NCBI GenBank assembly: GCA_913049615.1
Contig: CAJWZI010000119.1
Coordinates: forward strand, 1-5,951
Length of the DNA stretch: 5,951 nt
Direction: 5' to 3'
DNA from: an uncultured Alphaproteobacteria bacterium
Lineage (GTDB): Bacteria; Pseudomonadota; Alphaproteobacteria; GCA-2731375
The notes below the pieces were generated by a model that worked only from the letters and a program-made list of their open reading frames with translations, was not told the DNA's origin and searched no databases. Below are positions 5,152 to 5,951 of this stretch, in pieces (position 1 is the stretch's first letter; each line of letters begins with the position of its first letter). The position numbers were made by a program, and so were the translations under genes.

Positions 5152-5951
5152 CTACTTTTTCAGTTTAAACTGGACCGGCACACGTACTTTCGACCGATAC
5201 GGAATGCCGGCTCGTCTCGCCGCTTTGAACCGCCATTTTTGAACAGTCTTCCGCGCTGATCTGTCCAGCACGCCATAGCCGCTGCTCATCGCTATGCCTA
5301 CCAGACCGGCCTTGCCCGAAGGCAAGACTTCAACATCAAGGATGACACGGCCTTGCCAGCCCCGTCGTACTGCACGGGCTGGATATCGCGGTGTTGGATT
5401 TCCAGGCAATTGCGCCGCCTCGCCAATACCTTCGGGTCCAATTTTTGTTGTCGTTTCCAGTCCACCTCGTGCAATCGAAGCAATGCCATCCCCTTCCGGC
5501 GCGCTCGCGCCCTTCGTTTGTACTTCTGCGGGAAGACCAGCCTGAACACCGCGAATTTTGTCTTCGTTGCCTTGCTTAACCAGAGTTCTCCCAACATCTT
5601 CCAGAATAGTCTGTTGTGGTGGTCCATCATTCTTCGACGACAATGGCGCCTGTTGGATTTTCGATTGCGAGGGTGGTTTGGGGCGGGGTCGTGGTACCGG
5701 GATATTGGCCGTCCAGTGCTGTACGCGGTCACGTTTCCGGCGATCCATGCTTTGTTGAAGTGTTCTCGGTGCTGGTATTAGAAAATCAGCGGACTTCGGT
5801 TTAGGAAAAGCGGTCACCAGTTTCGACGCAGCGGAGACGTCAATCAAAATTTTGCCGGTAGGCAGCACCGGTGCTACGACCGTGGGTATTGATGGCCCTT
5901 CGATCTCATCCGGCTGTGTCCCTGGGATAATTTCATCGATGTCATCGATCA
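5152..5951 (-). CDS. TonB-family energy transducer, 5' end outside the window
   Basis: TonB spans the periplasm and passes inner-membrane proton-motive force from ExbB/ExbD to outer-membrane receptors that import substrates such as siderophores or large organic molecules. The C-terminal domain (about 5155-5405) is clear: GNPTPRYPARAVRRGWQG, then RVILDVEVLPSGKAG, SSGYGVLDRSARKTVQKWRF and finally VPVQFKLKK. This is the TIGR01352-type pattern that contacts the TonB box of receptors. Upstream is a basic, proline-rich segment (IPVPRPRPKPPSQSK) suited to crossing the periplasm. A GTG at 5868 is possible as a start, but the frame stays open to the window edge, adding an acidic stretch (IDDIDEIIPGTQPDEIEG). 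No membrane anchor is present in the visible 265 codons. The true start and the N-terminal transmembrane helix therefore probably lie beyond 5951. A micro-ORF follows 42 bases downstream. Confidence 0.85.
   Translation of the reverse strand, partial: IDDIDEIIPGTQPDEIEGPSIPTVVAPVLPTGKILIDVSAASKLVTAFPKPKSADFLIPAPRTLQQSMDRRKRDRVQHWTANIPVPRPRPKPPSQSKIQQAPLSSKNDGPPQQTILEDVGRTLVKQGNEDKIRGVQAGLPAEVQTKGASAPEGDGIASIARGGLETTTKIGPEGIGEAAQLPGNPTPRYPARAVRRGWQGRVILDVEVLPSGKAGLVGIAMSSGYGVLDRSARKTVQKWRFKAARRAGIPYRSKVRVPVQFKLKK

Noticed and set aside
5298..5732. Minus-strand 144-codon frame inside tonB
   Set aside because: It overlaps the tonB reading frame, which carries the recognisable TonB C-terminal domain; the alternative translation has no motif.
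5935..5951. ATCGAT repeated on either side of GTC at the right edge
   Set aside because: It is explained by the codons of a short acidic IDDID run in the tonB frame; two copies do not support a repeat element.

Overview
The window looks like an accessory catabolic segment from a Gram-negative proteobacterium. The evidence is a TonB-type energy transducer at the right edge, which implies an outer membrane, and a set of CoA-, flavin- and ring-cleavage-type enzymes of the kind found in degraders of aromatic, steroid or terpenoid compounds. I cannot assign a genus; an alpha- or gammaproteobacterium fits. No rRNA, tRNA, CRISPR array or intact mobile element is visible.

Layout, left to right. Positions 1-365 are a leader without a convincing gene, with a possible extended -10 promoter near 314-322. 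A class III (CaiB/BaiF) CoA-transferase lies on the plus strand at 366-1742. A 317-base gap follows, with a second extended -10-like site. The plus strand then carries a compact pair: an acyl-CoA-dehydrogenase-fold flavin protein resembling HsaA/DszC-type monooxygenases (2060-3226) and, 43 bases on, a small one-domain vicinal-oxygen-chelate protein (3270-3800) with a complete extradiol dioxygenase-type active site. Positions 3801-3980 hold a minus-strand stretch that reads like the tail of a lost gene. The minus strand then carries a luciferase-like TIM-barrel oxidoreductase (3981-4838), a 313-base AT-rich gap with a 25-codon micro-ORF behind a strong ribosome binding site, and a TonB-family gene (5152-5951) whose 5' end lies outside the window.

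The plus-strand genes can be read together as a pathway fragment. The CoA-transferase would activate a carboxylic acid, the flavin enzyme would oxygenate (or dehydrogenate) the substrate, and the small dioxygenase-like protein would open a catechol-type ring. The luciferase-like gene could add another flavin/F420 redox step. TonB would energise uptake through an outer-membrane receptor that is not in the window. The individual families are well supported. The shared pathway and substrate are inference, and a partner flavin reductase is missing here. The main points for a second look are the one-domain extradiol active site, the hydroxylase plus ring-cleaver pairing, the orphan coding-like tail at 3797-3970, the micro-ORF after tonB, and the apparently leaderless luciferase-like gene.
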